From Rivibacter subsaxonicus (GTDB lineage Bacteria; Pseudomonadota; Gammaproteobacteria; Burkholderiales; Burkholderiaceae_C): a DNA stretch of 64,000 nt. Under the pieces are notes generated by a model. That model saw nothing but the letters and a program-made list of their open reading frames with translations, ran no database searches and was not told the origin of the DNA. Within the stretch, counting starts at the first letter, position 1; every line of letters begins with the position of its first letter. Shown in pieces: positions 16,483-27,373 of this stretch. The stretch lies in NCBI RefSeq assembly GCF_004217215.1, contig NZ_SHKP01000006.1, positions 124,001 to 188,000 of the forward strand. The letters run 5' to 3'. Position numbers and translations under genes: made by a program.

Positions 16483-18036
16483 CTAGAGCGCGGCGAGCAC
16501 CTCGGTCGAGGCCTGCAGCGCGCTGCGGCGGTGATAGAAGTTGAGGGCGCGCAGCCCGCCGAGCTCTTCGCCGCCGCCGGCGCGGCCCGGGCCGCCGTGC
16601 AGCGATTGCGGCATCACGTTGCCGTGGCCGGTGTGCTGGGCGGCGACATCGGGCGAGATCACGTGGACGCGGCCGTGGCTGTCGGCCAGCTCGAGCGCGG
16701 CGGCGGCCAATGCCTTGGGGTCGCTTCCATAGAGCGAGGCGACCAGCGAGCCCTGGCCGCGGCGGACCAGCGCCAGCGCGTGAGCGGCGTCGCGGTAGGG
16801 CACCAGCGTGGCGACCGGGCCGAAGACCTCGGTGTCATGGACGCGGTCGGCGGCGTCGCTCTGCGCGGCCGTGCCGACGCCGAGCAGGGTCGGGCCGACG
16901 CAACAGGCCACGGCCGGATCGGCATCGACCAGTGCGTGGCCGGCGCCGTCGTGCAGCACGGTGGCCTGCTGCTTCAGCAGCGCCAGGCCCTCGCGCACCG
17001 AATTGAGCTGCGCCCGGTTGACGAGCGAGCCCATGCGCACCGCCTCGTTGCGCGGGTTGCCGACGGTGGTCTTGGCCAGCCGCGCCGAGATCGCCTCGGC
17101 CGCCGCGCCGTAGAGCGCCTCGGGCACGAAGACACGGCGGATCGCGGTGCACTTCTGGCCCGACTTGACCGTCATCTCGCGTGCGACCTCCTTGGCCAGT
17201 AGCTCGAATGCCTCGCTGCCGGCCGCTTCGCCCGGCAGTAGCAGCGCCGAGTTCAGGCTGTCGGCCTCGATGTTCACGCGCGTCGAGCCCTGGACCACCG
17301 CGCGATGCGAGCGGATCAGCGCGGCGGTCTCGGCCGAGCCGGTGAAGGAGATCACGTCGAAGGGCTGGAGTTGGTCGAGCAGGCCGGCCGAGCTGCCGCA
17401 GACGACCGACAGCGCGCCGGCCGGCAACACCCCGGCGTCGACCACGTCCTTGACCATGCGCTGGGTCAGCCAGGCGGTGGCGGTGGCCGGCTTGACGATC
17501 ACCGGCACCCCCGAAAGCAGCGCCGGCGCCGCCTTCTCCCACAGCCCCCAGCTCGGGAAGTTGAAGGCGTTGATGAACAGCGCCACGCCGCGGGTCGGCG
17601 TCAGCACATGCTGCGACTGGAACAGTGGCTCCTTGCCGAGCCGGGCGGGCTCGCCGTCGGGCATGAAGCGGCGCTCGCCGAGCGATTCACCAAGCTTGGC
17701 GTAGGTCGACAGCGTGTAGATGCCGCCGTCGATGTCGACCGCCGAATCGTTCTTGACCGTGCCGCTGTTGGCGGTGGCGATCGCGTAGTACTCGTCGCGG
17801 TTGGCCTGCAGCACCTTGCCGATGGCGGCCAGCAGGCCGGCGCGTTCGCGATAGCTCAGCGCGCGCAGCGCGGCACCGCCCTGTTCGCGGGCAAAGCCAA
17901 AGGCGCTTGCGAGATCGAGGCCGGTCGCATCGACGCGGACCAGTTCGGTGCCGAGCACCGGGTCGAACAGCGGCGTGCCGGCGCCGCTACCGGCGACCCA
18001 GCGGCCGCCGATGAAGTTGGAAAGCAGTTCGCTCAT
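16483..18036 (-). CDS. boxD: 3,4-dehydroadipyl-CoA semialdehyde dehydrogenase BoxD
   Basis: A 517-residue aldehyde dehydrogenase of the BoxD/PaaZ-N type. It oxidises the aldehyde left by BoxC ring cleavage, 3,4-dehydroadipyl-CoA semialdehyde, with NADP. Catalytic Cys296 is in SGQKCTAIRR and the general-base Glu257 is in NIEADSLNS. The substrate/cofactor block 'LFINAFNFPSWGLWEKAAPA' (153-172) is typical of CoA-semialdehyde dehydrogenases of this clade. It follows the DUF4863 gene by 10 bp and precedes bclA by 33 bp, and the whole operon faces away from boxR. Confidence 0.93.
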   Translation of the reverse strand: MSELLSNFIGGRWVAGSGAGTPLFDPVLGTELVRVDATGLDLASAFGFAREQGGAALRALSYRERAGLLAAIGKVLQANRDEYYAIATANSGTVKNDSAVDIDGGIYTLSTYAKLGESLGERRFMPDGEPARLGKEPLFQSQHVLTPTRGVALFINAFNFPSWGLWEKAAPALLSGVPVIVKPATATAWLTQRMVKDVVDAGVLPAGALSVVCGSSAGLLDQLQPFDVISFTGSAETAALIRSHRAVVQGSTRVNIEADSLNSALLLPGEAAGSEAFELLAKEVAREMTVKSGQKCTAIRRVFVPEALYGAAAEAISARLAKTTVGNPRNEAVRMGSLVNRAQLNSVREGLALLKQQATVLHDGAGHALVDADPAVACCVGPTLLGVGTAAQSDAADRVHDTEVFGPVATLVPYRDAAHALALVRRGQGSLVASLYGSDPKALAAAALELADSHGRVHVISPDVAAQHTGHGNVMPQSLHGGPGRAGGGEELGGLRALNFYHRRSALQASTEVLAAL

Positions 18037-18046
18037 GGGTTCTCGC

Positions 18047-18511
18047 TCACTTGGTGAAGTCGATGCGGCCTTGCGGCAGCAGGTAGAGCACGAGCGCGCG
18101 GCCGCTCGACACCGTCGGCCGGTGCGCGCTGCCGGGTGGGCAGATCAGCCAGCCGGCCGGGCGGCCGTCGAAACGGGCCTCGGCGTCGATCGGCATGATC
18201 AGATCGATCTCGCCGTTCGGATGGGCATGGTGGGGGCCGGCGACGTCCTTCATGTCAACCACGTCGACCGAGAAGTCGTGCAGGTCGGGCGCCGGCTTGA
18301 AGATGCGGCCGTAGCGCAGGCCGCCGCCCTCGCGATCGCAGAGCCAGCCCTCGGCAACGCCGATCCGGCAGCTGGTGCGCAGCAGGTCGTAGGTCGCGCT
18401 GCCCGGGCCGTGTTCACGGTTGAGCCAGGCATCGAGCCCGGCGTCCAGCGGCCGGCCGGCCAACTGGGCGGTCAACTCGGCAATCTGTTGGCGGAACTCG
18501 GCGGGCAGCAT
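18047..18511 (-). CDS. DUF4863 protein, similar to 4-hydroxylaminobenzoate lyase (PnbB type)
   Basis: The ATG at 18511 gives 154 residues (MLPAEFRQQIAELTAQLAGR...) and has a GGAG site upstream. The C-terminal half has a cupin-like pattern: 'HHAHPNGEIDLIMPIDAEAR' and 'PPGSAHRPTVSSGRALVLYL'. That pattern and the length fit DUF4863, the family that contains 4-hydroxylaminobenzoate lyase. It is the first gene of the operon that continues with boxD, so it shares the boxR-side promoter. Members of the family recur in box clusters without nitrobenzoate genes, so its job here may be different. Function uncertain. Confidence 0.75.
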   Translation of the reverse strand: MLPAEFRQQIAELTAQLAGRPLDAGLDAWLNREHGPGSATYDLLRTSCRIGVAEGWLCDREGGGLRYGRIFKPAPDLHDFSVDVVDMKDVAGPHHAHPNGEIDLIMPIDAEARFDGRPAGWLICPPGSAHRPTVSSGRALVLYLLPQGRIDFTK

Positions 18512-18540
18512 GGTGGCAACTCCGTTTGAAAGTGTCGGTC

Positions 18541-18621
18541 TTGCTTCCGCAAGTAAGATGCAGTATTGTGCTTGCATGCACTTTATGGGTGCCCAGGGAC
18601 CATGTCAAGCAATATACTGCA
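18541..18621. promoter_or_regulatory. boxR / DUF4863-boxD divergent control region with TGCA half-sites
   Basis: TGCA occurs at 18559, at 18573 and 18577 (together TGCATGCA) and at 18618. TGCAGTATTGTGCT (18559-18572) is one base away from TGCA-N6-TGCA. BzdR/BoxR-type regulators are known to bind TGCA repeats. For boxR, TTGCTT (18541-18546) and TATTGT (18564-18569), 17 bp apart, form a fair sigma70 promoter. The sequence TGCATGCACT (18573-18582) recurs at the boxC promoter (19623-19632). Confidence 0.6.
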
Positions 18622-19579
18622 TTCACTGGTGGAAACACCTAGCCCGACCGAAGCCGTTGCCGAGGCGCCGGGGGCGGCGTCCGGCGCGGGTGACGGGGAG
18701 GGCAAGAATCCCTTTCTGGTGGCGCTGGGCGAGCGCGTGCGGGCGCTGCGCGCGCGGCGCGGCATCACGCGCAAGGGCCTGGCGCTGAACGCCGATGTCT
18801 CGGAGCGCCACTTGGCGAACCTGGAGTACGGGGTCGGCAACGCCTCGATCCTGGTCCTGCTGCAGGTGGCGCAGGCGCTGCAATGCTCGTTGGCCGAACT
18901 GCTGGGCGACGTGACCACCTCGTCGACCGAGTGGCTCCTGATCCGTGAACTGCTTGAGCATCGCGACGAACCGACGCTGCGCCGGGTGCGGGTGGCGATT
19001 GGCGAACTGCTGGGCACCGGCGGCGCGCATGGCAGCGGGCCGGCGCCGCGCAGTTCGCGGGTGGCGCTGGTCGGCCTGCGCGGCGCCGGCAAGTCGACGC
19101 TGGGCGCGATGCTCGCCGAGGACCTGGGCTTCCCCTTCGTCGAGTTGAGCCGCGAGATCGAGAAGTTCGCCGGCTGCAGCATCTCCGAGATCCAGGCCCT
19201 CTACGGCCAGAACGCCTACCGCCGCTACGAGCGGCGCGCGCTCGAGGAGGCGATCCAGATCTACCCCGAGGCGGTGATCGCGACGCCGGGCGGGCTGGTC
19301 TCGGACCTGGCGACCTTCAACCTGCTGCTGGCCCACTGCAGCACGGTCTGGCTGCAGGCGGCGCCCGAGGATCACATGCAGCGCGTTGCGGCCCAGGGCG
19401 ACCTGCGGCCGATGGCCGCGAGCAAGGAAGCGATGGACGACCTCAAGGGCATCCTCGCCAGCCGCGCCGCCTTCTATTCGAAGGCCGAGTTCGCGCTCGA
19501 CACGAGCGCGCAAGCGTTGCAGCCGACCTTCCTGGCGCTGCGCGAACTGGTGCGCGGCGCGCTGCAACTGCCCGCCTGA
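18602..19579 (+). CDS. boxR: BoxR/BzdR-type regulator (XRE helix-turn-helix fused to shikimate-kinase-like domain)
   Basis: The ATG at 18602 gives 325 residues; an in-frame ATG at 18566 would only add 12 residues that overlap the operator region. An XRE helix-turn-helix lies at about 40-102 (GERVRALRARRGITRKGLAL). It is joined to a shikimate-kinase-like domain (about 152-325) with a Walker A loop GLRGAGKST (158-166). This two-domain layout is specific to BzdR/BoxR, repressors that release DNA when benzoyl-CoA binds the kinase-like domain. It is divergent from the DUF4863-boxD operon and 114 bp upstream of boxC. Confidence 0.94.
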   Translation: MSSNILHSLVETPSPTEAVAEAPGAASGAGDGEGKNPFLVALGERVRALRARRGITRKGLALNADVSERHLANLEYGVGNASILVLLQVAQALQCSLAELLGDVTTSSTEWLLIRELLEHRDEPTLRRVRVAIGELLGTGGAHGSGPAPRSSRVALVGLRGAGKSTLGAMLAEDLGFPFVELSREIEKFAGCSISEIQALYGQNAYRRYERRALEEAIQIYPEAVIATPGGLVSDLATFNLLLAHCSTVWLQAAPEDHMQRVAAQGDLRPMAASKEAMDDLKGILASRAAFYSKAEFALDTSAQALQPTFLALRELVRGALQLPA

Positions 19580-19607
19580 ATCGCCGACAAGGACTGCAAG
19601 AAACTGC

Positions 19608-19673
19608 TTGACTTCGTGTCGATGCATGCACTATGATGCTTACATCGAATCCGACAAGATGCAGTTTGCTGCA
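19608..19673 (+). promoter_or_regulatory. boxC promoter with BoxR-type operator TGCA-N6-TGCA
   Basis: TTGACT (19608-19613) and TATGAT (19632-19637) are separated by 18 bp. TGCATGCA (19623-19630) sits just before the -10, and TGCAGTTTGCTGCA (19660-19673) exactly fits TGCA-N6-TGCA. A dimeric repressor bound at the second site would cover the start of transcription. The boxC ribosome-binding site GAGGAG follows at about 19681. Confidence 0.75.
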
Positions 19674-19693
19674 TTCACCTGAGGAGCCATCGC

Positions 19694-21352
19694 ATGAGCC
19701 AAGCACCGCGCGTCGACTACCAGACCCATCCCTCCCAGTACCGCCACTGGAAGCTGAAATTCGAAGGCCCGGTCGCGACGCTGATCGCCGACTTCGACGA
19801 GAACGCCGGCCTGCGCCCCGGCTACAAGCTCAAGCTCAACAGCTACGACCTCGGCGTCGACATCGAGCTCAACGACGCGATCAACCGGATCCGCTTCGAG
19901 CATCCCGAGGTGCGCACCGTCATCCTGACCAGCGGCAAGGAGAAGGTGTTCTGTTCGGGCGCCAACATCTTCATGCTCGGCGTCAGCAGCCATGCCTGGA
20001 AGGTGAACTTTTGCAAGTTCACCAACGAGACCCGCAACGGCCTCGAGGACTCGTCTAAGCACAGCGGCCTGAAGTTCCTGGCCGCGGTCAACGGCGCATG
20101 TGCCGGCGGCGGCTACGAGGTCGCGCTGGCCTGCGACGAGATCATCCTGGTCGATGACCGCTCGAGCGCGGTGAGCCTGCCCGAGGTGCCGTTGCTGGGC
20201 GTGCTGCCGGGCACCGGCGGCCTGACCCGGGTGACCGACAAGCGCCATGTGCGGCACGACCTGGCCGACCTGTTCTGCACCAGCGTCGAGGGCGTGCGCG
20301 GCCAGAAGGCCAAGGATTGGCGCCTGGTCGACGACATCGCCAAGCCGCAGGTCTTCGCGCAGAAGGTGCAGGAACGCGCGCTGCAACTGGCCGCGCAGAG
20401 CGACCGCCCGGCCGATGGCAAGGGCGTGGCGCTGACGCCGGTCGAGTGCAGCATCGAGGCCGATGCGCTGCGCTATCCGCATGTCACGGTCGAGATCGAC
20501 CGCAGCAAGCGCACCGCCACCTTCACGGTGAAGGCGCCGAGCGGTGCCCAGCCGAGCGACATAGCCGGCATCGAGGCGCTCGGCGCCGGCTGGTACCCGC
20601 TGGCGCTGGCGCGCCAGCTGGAAGACGCGATCCTGTCGATGCGCACCAACGAGCTCGAGATGGGCACCTGGCTCATCAAGACCGAGGGCGAGGCGGCCGC
20701 GGTGCTGGCGATGGACGCCACGCTGCTGGCCAACAAGGACCACTGGCTGGTGCGCGAGACGATCGGCCTGCTGCGCCGCACCTTCAGCCGGCTCGACGTG
20801 TCCTCGCGCAGCCTGTTCGCGCTGATCGAACCGGGCTCCTGCTTCGCCGGCAGCTTCCTCGAGCTGGCGCTGGCCTGCGACCGCAGCTACCAGCTGGCGC
20901 TGCCCGACGACGAGGCGCGCGCGCCCAAGATCACCGTGGCCGAAGCCAACTTCGGCCTCTATCCGATGATCACCGGCCAGAGCCGCCTCGGCCGCCGCTT
21001 CTATGACGAGCAGCCCGCGCTCGATGCGGTGCGCGCCAAGGCCGGCCAGGCGCTCGACGCCGACGCCGCCTTCGCGCTCGGCCTCGTGACCAGCAATCCC
21101 GACGACATCGACTGGGCCGACGAGGTTCGCATCGCGGTCGAGGAGCGCGTGGCGATGTCGCCCGACGCGCTGACCGGCATGGAGGCCAACCTGCGCTTCA
21201 ACGGCCCCGAGAACATGTTCACGCGCGTCTTCGGGCGTCTGACCGCCTGGCAGAACTGGATCTTCCAGCGCCCCAACGCGGTCGGCGAGAAGGGCGCGCT
21301 CAAGGTCTACGGCAAGGGCGACAAGGCGGCCTTCGATTGGCATCGCGTCTAG
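19694..21352 (+). CDS. boxC: 2,3-epoxybenzoyl-CoA dihydrolase (benzoyl-CoA-dihydrodiol lyase) BoxC
   Basis: A 552-residue double crotonase-fold protein that opens the ring of 2,3-epoxybenzoyl-CoA with two waters, releasing formate and 3,4-dehydroadipyl-CoA semialdehyde. The first crotonase half has 'TSGKEKVFCSGANIFMLGVS' (about residues 76-95) and 'NGACAGGGYEVALACDEIIL'. The second has 'ALIEPGSCFAGSFLELALAC' near 380-399. Length matches BoxC (about 555). The start follows a GAGGAGCC site. First of boxC-boxB-boxA-paaH-pcaF. Confidence 0.96.
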   Translation: MSQAPRVDYQTHPSQYRHWKLKFEGPVATLIADFDENAGLRPGYKLKLNSYDLGVDIELNDAINRIRFEHPEVRTVILTSGKEKVFCSGANIFMLGVSSHAWKVNFCKFTNETRNGLEDSSKHSGLKFLAAVNGACAGGGYEVALACDEIILVDDRSSAVSLPEVPLLGVLPGTGGLTRVTDKRHVRHDLADLFCTSVEGVRGQKAKDWRLVDDIAKPQVFAQKVQERALQLAAQSDRPADGKGVALTPVECSIEADALRYPHVTVEIDRSKRTATFTVKAPSGAQPSDIAGIEALGAGWYPLALARQLEDAILSMRTNELEMGTWLIKTEGEAAAVLAMDATLLANKDHWLVRETIGLLRRTFSRLDVSSRSLFALIEPGSCFAGSFLELALACDRSYQLALPDDEARAPKITVAEANFGLYPMITGQSRLGRRFYDEQPALDAVRAKAGQALDADAAFALGLVTSNPDDIDWADEVRIAVEERVAMSPDALTGMEANLRFNGPENMFTRVFGRLTAWQNWIFQRPNAVGEKGALKVYGKGDKAAFDWHRV

Positions 21353-21375
21353 AGCGCGGAGCGGAGGGCGAGGGG

Positions 21376-21392
21376 CCCCGTCGACGACGGGG
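21376..21392 (+). other. Stem-loop between boxC and boxB
   Basis: CCCCGTC-GAC-GACGGGG is a perfect 7-bp stem with a 3-base loop, 24 bases past the boxC stop. It has no T-tract and probably acts as an RNA processing or stability element rather than a full terminator. Confidence 0.45.
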
Positions 21393-21464
21393 ATCGACCA
21401 GCGAAGCGATCGGCGAATGAGCGGGCTCGATGCCCGCGAATGAGTACGCAGCACAGGAACCAAC

Positions 21465-22892
<1,428 letters not shown>

Positions 22893-22915
22893 TCCACTTC
22901 GACTTCAGGGCGACA

Positions 22916-22939
22916 GCAAGGGGCCGCGTGGCCCCTTGC
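22916..22939 (+). other. Stem-loop between boxB and boxA
   Basis: GCAAGGGGCC-GCGT-GGCCCCTTGC is a perfect 10-bp stem with a 4-base loop, 23 bases past the boxB stop and 35 bases before the boxA ATG. There is no T-tract. It could stabilise the boxCB message, so that oxygenase is made in excess of reductase. Confidence 0.55.
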
Positions 22940-22974
22940 GCATACTGAGAGCCTCGCGGCGAGGAGACAAGTCC

Positions 22975-24261
22975 ATGGACATGGCCACCAACACCACGGT
23001 GATCAGGCAGCATCTGATCGACCCCGAGATCTGCATCCGCTGCAACACCTGCGAGGCGACCTGCCCGGTCAGCGCGATCACGCACGACGACCGCAACTAC
23101 GTGGTCGATGCCTCCAAGTGCAACCTGTGCATGGCCTGCATCTCGCCATGCCCGACGGGCTCGATCGACAACTGGCGCACGATGCCGCTGGTGCGCGCCT
23201 ACAGCACCACCGAGCAACTGCTCTGGGACGAGCTGCCGACCGAGTGGACCGCCGAACAGCTGGCCGAAGCCGGCGTCGCGCCCGATGCCGAGCCGGCGGT
23301 CGAGCCGGTGGCGCCGGTGCTGCCGGCCGCGGCCAACGGCGAGACGCCATTCAACTCGGCCCAGTACGGCGCGACGCTGCCGCCGTGGTCGGCGGCCCAT
23401 GCCTACACCAACCTGCATGGGCCGAAGAGCCCGACCACCGCGACCGTGGTCGGCAACGTGCGCGTCACCGAGGTCGGCCGCAGCGCCGGCGAGGACTACG
23501 ACACCCACCACATCGTGCTCGACTTCGGCTCGATGCCCTTCCCGGTGCTCGAGGGCCAGAGCATCGGCGTCGTTCCGCCCGGCGTCGACGGCGCCGGCAA
23601 GCCGCATCACGCGCGCCAGTACTCGATCGCCAGCCCGCGCAACGGCGAACGGCCCGGCTACAACAACGTCTCGCTGACCATCAAGCGGGTGCTCGAGGAT
23701 CACCAGGGCAACCCGGTGCGCGGCGTGGCCTCGAACTACATGTGCGACCTCAAGGTCGGCGACTCCGTGCAGGTGATCGGCCCCTTCGGCGCCAGTTTCC
23801 TGATGCCGAACCACCCGCGCAGCCACATCGTGATGATCTGCACCGGCACCGGCAGCGCGCCGATGCGCGCGATGACCGAATGGCGCCGGCGCCTGCGCGC
23901 CTCGGGCAAGTTCGAGGCCGGAAAGCTGATGCTCTTCTTCGGCGCCCGCACCAAGGAAGAGCTGCCCTACTTCGGTCCGCTGCAGGGGCTGCCGAAGGAC
24001 TTCATCGACATCAACTTCGCCTTCTCGCGCACGCCGGGTCATCCCAAGCGCTACGTGCAGGACGTGATGCGCGAGCGCGCCGCCGACCTCGGCGCGCTGC
24101 TGGCCGACCCCAACAGCCACTTCTACGTCTGCGGCCTCAAGAGCATGGAGGAGGGCGTGGTGCTGGCGCTGCGCGAGGTGGCGCAGCAGGCCGGGCTGTC
24201 CTGGGACACGGTCGGCGCAGCACTCAAGAAGGAAGGCCGGCTGCACCTGGAGACATACTGA
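22975..24261 (+). CDS. boxA: Benzoyl-CoA epoxidase reductase subunit BoxA
   Basis: The ATG at 22975, behind a GAGGAGA site, gives 428 residues. Two [4Fe-4S] ferredoxin motifs are at the N-terminus: C20-x2-C23-x2-C26-x3-C30 and C49-x2-C52-x2-C55-x3-C59. A linker of about 100 residues leads to a ferredoxin-NADP reductase-like part with the FAD motif '[12 protein letters not shown]' (about residue 217) and the NADP motif '[15 protein letters not shown]'. It moves electrons from NADPH to BoxB. Length fits BoxA (about 420). Confidence 0.96.
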   Translation: MDMATNTTVIRQHLIDPEICIRCNTCEATCPVSAITHDDRNYVVDASKCNLCMACISPCPTGSIDNWRTMPLVRAYSTTEQLLWDELPTEWTAEQLAEAGVAPDAEPAVEPVAPVLPAAANGETPFNSAQYGATLPPWSAAHAYTNLHGPKSPTTATVVGNVRVTEVGRSAGEDYDTHHIVLDFGSMPFPVLEGQSIGVVPPGVDGAGKPHHARQYSIASPRNGERPGYNNVSLTIKRVLEDHQGNPVRGVASNYMCDLKVGDSVQVIGPFGASFLMPNHPRSHIVMICTGTGSAPMRAMTEWRRRLRASGKFEAGKLMLFFGARTKEELPYFGPLQGLPKDFIDINFAFSRTPGHPKRYVQDVMRERAADLGALLADPNSHFYVCGLKSMEEGVVLALREVAQQAGLSWDTVGAALKKEGRLHLETY

Positions 24262-24295
24262 TGATCTTGCTTCGCTACCGGTAACGGACGCTGCC

Positions 24296-25822
24296 ATGAG
24301 CCTCGAGAAACTTAACGGTGCGCCGGTGCTGGTGGTCGGCGCCGGCATCATGGGCGCCGGCATCGCGCAGGTCGCGGCGCAGGCCGGCCACCGGGTCTTC
24401 CTGCACGACGCCCGCGAGGGCGCCGCCGCCGAGGCCAAGGCCCGGCTGGCCAAGAGCCTGGACGCGCTGGTCGCCAAGGGCAAGCTGGACGCCGACAGTG
24501 CCGCGCAGACGCTGGCGCGCATCGAAGCGGCCAGCGGGCTGGAGGCGGCTGTCGGCGCCGGGCTGGTGGTCGAGGCGATCGTCGAACAACTCGAGGCCAA
24601 GCGCGCGCTGTTCAGGCAGCTCGAGGCCATCGTCGCCGACGACTGCGTGCTGGCGACCAACACCTCGTCGATCTCGGTCACCGCCATCGCCAACGGTCTG
24701 CAGCGGCCGCAGCGGCTGGTCGGCATGCACTTCTTCAACCCGGTGCCGGTGATGAAGCTGGTCGAGGTGGTGTCGGGCCTGCAGACCGATCCCGCGGTGG
24801 CCGCGGCGATCTTCGAGCTCGGCAAGCGCTGGGCCAAGGTGCCGGTGCATGCGCGCTCGACGCCGGGCTTCATCGTCAACCGCATCGCGCGCCCCTACTA
24901 CGCCGAGAGCCTGGCGCTGCTGCTCGAGCGCGCGGCAACACCGCCGGTGCTCGACGCCTGCCTGCGCGGCGCGGGCTTTCGCATGGGACCGTGCGAGCTG
25001 ATGGACCTGATCGGCCACGACACCAACTTCGCGGTCACCAACTCGGTCTACGAGGCGAACTTCCAGGACAAGCGCTACATGCCCTCGCTGGTGCAGCGCG
25101 AGATGGTCGACGGCGGCCTGTTCGGGCGCAAGAGCGGCCGCGGCTTCTACCAGTACCCGAATGACGCGCCGGCGCTGCCGGTCGCGCTGCACGAGGCGCC
25201 GGCCCACGCGAGCGAGGTCACGGTGCATGGCGACGATGCGATCGCCGACTTCCTCGAGCAGGCCGCCACCGCCGCGCTCGCGGCCCAGGGCTGGGGCCCG
25301 GCGCGGGTGCGCGAGAGCGACTGGACGGGACTGGCGATCGACGGCCAGCGGCTGGTGCTCACCGACGGCCGCTGCGCCAGCGAACTGGCGGTGTCGATGA
25401 GCACGCACGAGGTCGCGGTCTTCGACCGCCCGCTGTCGCTGCCGGCGGCACCGGGCACGGCACTGGCCTTCGCGGTCGCCGACGGCGCTAGCGAGCACTG
25501 GCGGAGCCAGGCCGCGGCCTGGCTGGCCGCGCTCGGCTTTGCGCCGCTGCCGGTGGCCGACGCGCCGGGGCTGGTGGTGGCGCGCACCGTCGCGATGCTG
25601 GTCAACGAGGCGGCCGATGCGGTGCTGCAGGGTGTCTGCACGCCGGCCGGCGCCGATGCCGCGATGAAGCTCGGCGTCAACTACCCGGCCGGGCCCTTCG
25701 AGTGGCTCGCCGGCTGGAGCGTGGCGGGCGTGGCGTCGGTGATCGACGCACTCGACGCCGAATACCGCGGCGAGCGCTACCGTGTGAGCCCGTGGCTGCG
25801 CCGCCAGCGCGGGGCGAACTGA
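24296..25822 (+). CDS. paaH: 3-hydroxyadipyl-CoA dehydrogenase (PaaH/PaaC type)
   Basis: A 508-residue 3-hydroxyacyl-CoA dehydrogenase of the long PaaH class. The NAD-binding motif is VGAGIMGAGIAQ (residues 14-25), and the catalytic block is 'LVGMHFFNPVPVMKLVEVVS' near 140-160. It has two C-terminal 3HCDH domains, around 185-285 and 410-500. It oxidises 3-hydroxyadipyl-CoA to 3-oxoadipyl-CoA. It lies 34 bp after boxA and 52 bp before the thiolase, so it completes the box route. A gene for the preceding isomerase/hydratase step is missing from this cluster. Confidence 0.93.
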   Translation: MSLEKLNGAPVLVVGAGIMGAGIAQVAAQAGHRVFLHDAREGAAAEAKARLAKSLDALVAKGKLDADSAAQTLARIEAASGLEAAVGAGLVVEAIVEQLEAKRALFRQLEAIVADDCVLATNTSSISVTAIANGLQRPQRLVGMHFFNPVPVMKLVEVVSGLQTDPAVAAAIFELGKRWAKVPVHARSTPGFIVNRIARPYYAESLALLLERAATPPVLDACLRGAGFRMGPCELMDLIGHDTNFAVTNSVYEANFQDKRYMPSLVQREMVDGGLFGRKSGRGFYQYPNDAPALPVALHEAPAHASEVTVHGDDAIADFLEQAATAALAAQGWGPARVRESDWTGLAIDGQRLVLTDGRCASELAVSMSTHEVAVFDRPLSLPAAPGTALAFAVADGASEHWRSQAAAWLAALGFAPLPVADAPGLVVARTVAMLVNEAADAVLQGVCTPAGADAAMKLGVNYPAGPFEWLAGWSVAGVASVIDALDAEYRGERYRVSPWLRRQRGAN

Positions 25823-25874
25823 AACCCGCGACGGTGGCCGCCCACCCGTTCTACCGCTACCAGGAACCATTGCC

Positions 25875-27080
<1,206 letters not shown>

Positions 27081-27184
27081 TACGAGCGCGAGACCGTCTT
27101 CGGCGCATTGCGGACCTTCAATGCCGGTCGTCGAACTCACCCTCCCGGCCAATTGCGGCCGTTGGCGACTGGCAGCTTCCTGCG

Positions 27185-27355
27185 ATGTCCAAGCTCAGCA
27201 TCCACCTGCACTGCGTGATGCTGCTGCAGACCCTCACCACCCGGCTGATGAAGCTGTTCACGCGCCGCAGCGTACTGGTGGAGGACATGGGGCAGACCTA
27301 CCTGGTCGAGCCGGACGACGAAGCCGTCGCGGACCCAGTGCGGGCGCCGGGCTGA
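27185..27355 (+). CDS. Possible 56-residue small protein, unknown
   Basis: This reading frame (MSKLSIHLHCVMLLQTLTTR...) ends 18 bp before the convergent hydrolase gene. It has a short hydrophobic start and an acidic tail (YLVEPDDEAVADPV). No ribosome-binding site is convincing and no family is recognised. It may be a real small gene or an accident of GC-rich sequence. Confidence 0.3.
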   Translation: MSKLSIHLHCVMLLQTLTTRLMKLFTRRSVLVEDMGQTYLVEPDDEAVADPVRAPG

Positions 27356-27373
27356 TGCGATGGCTCGCGGCGG

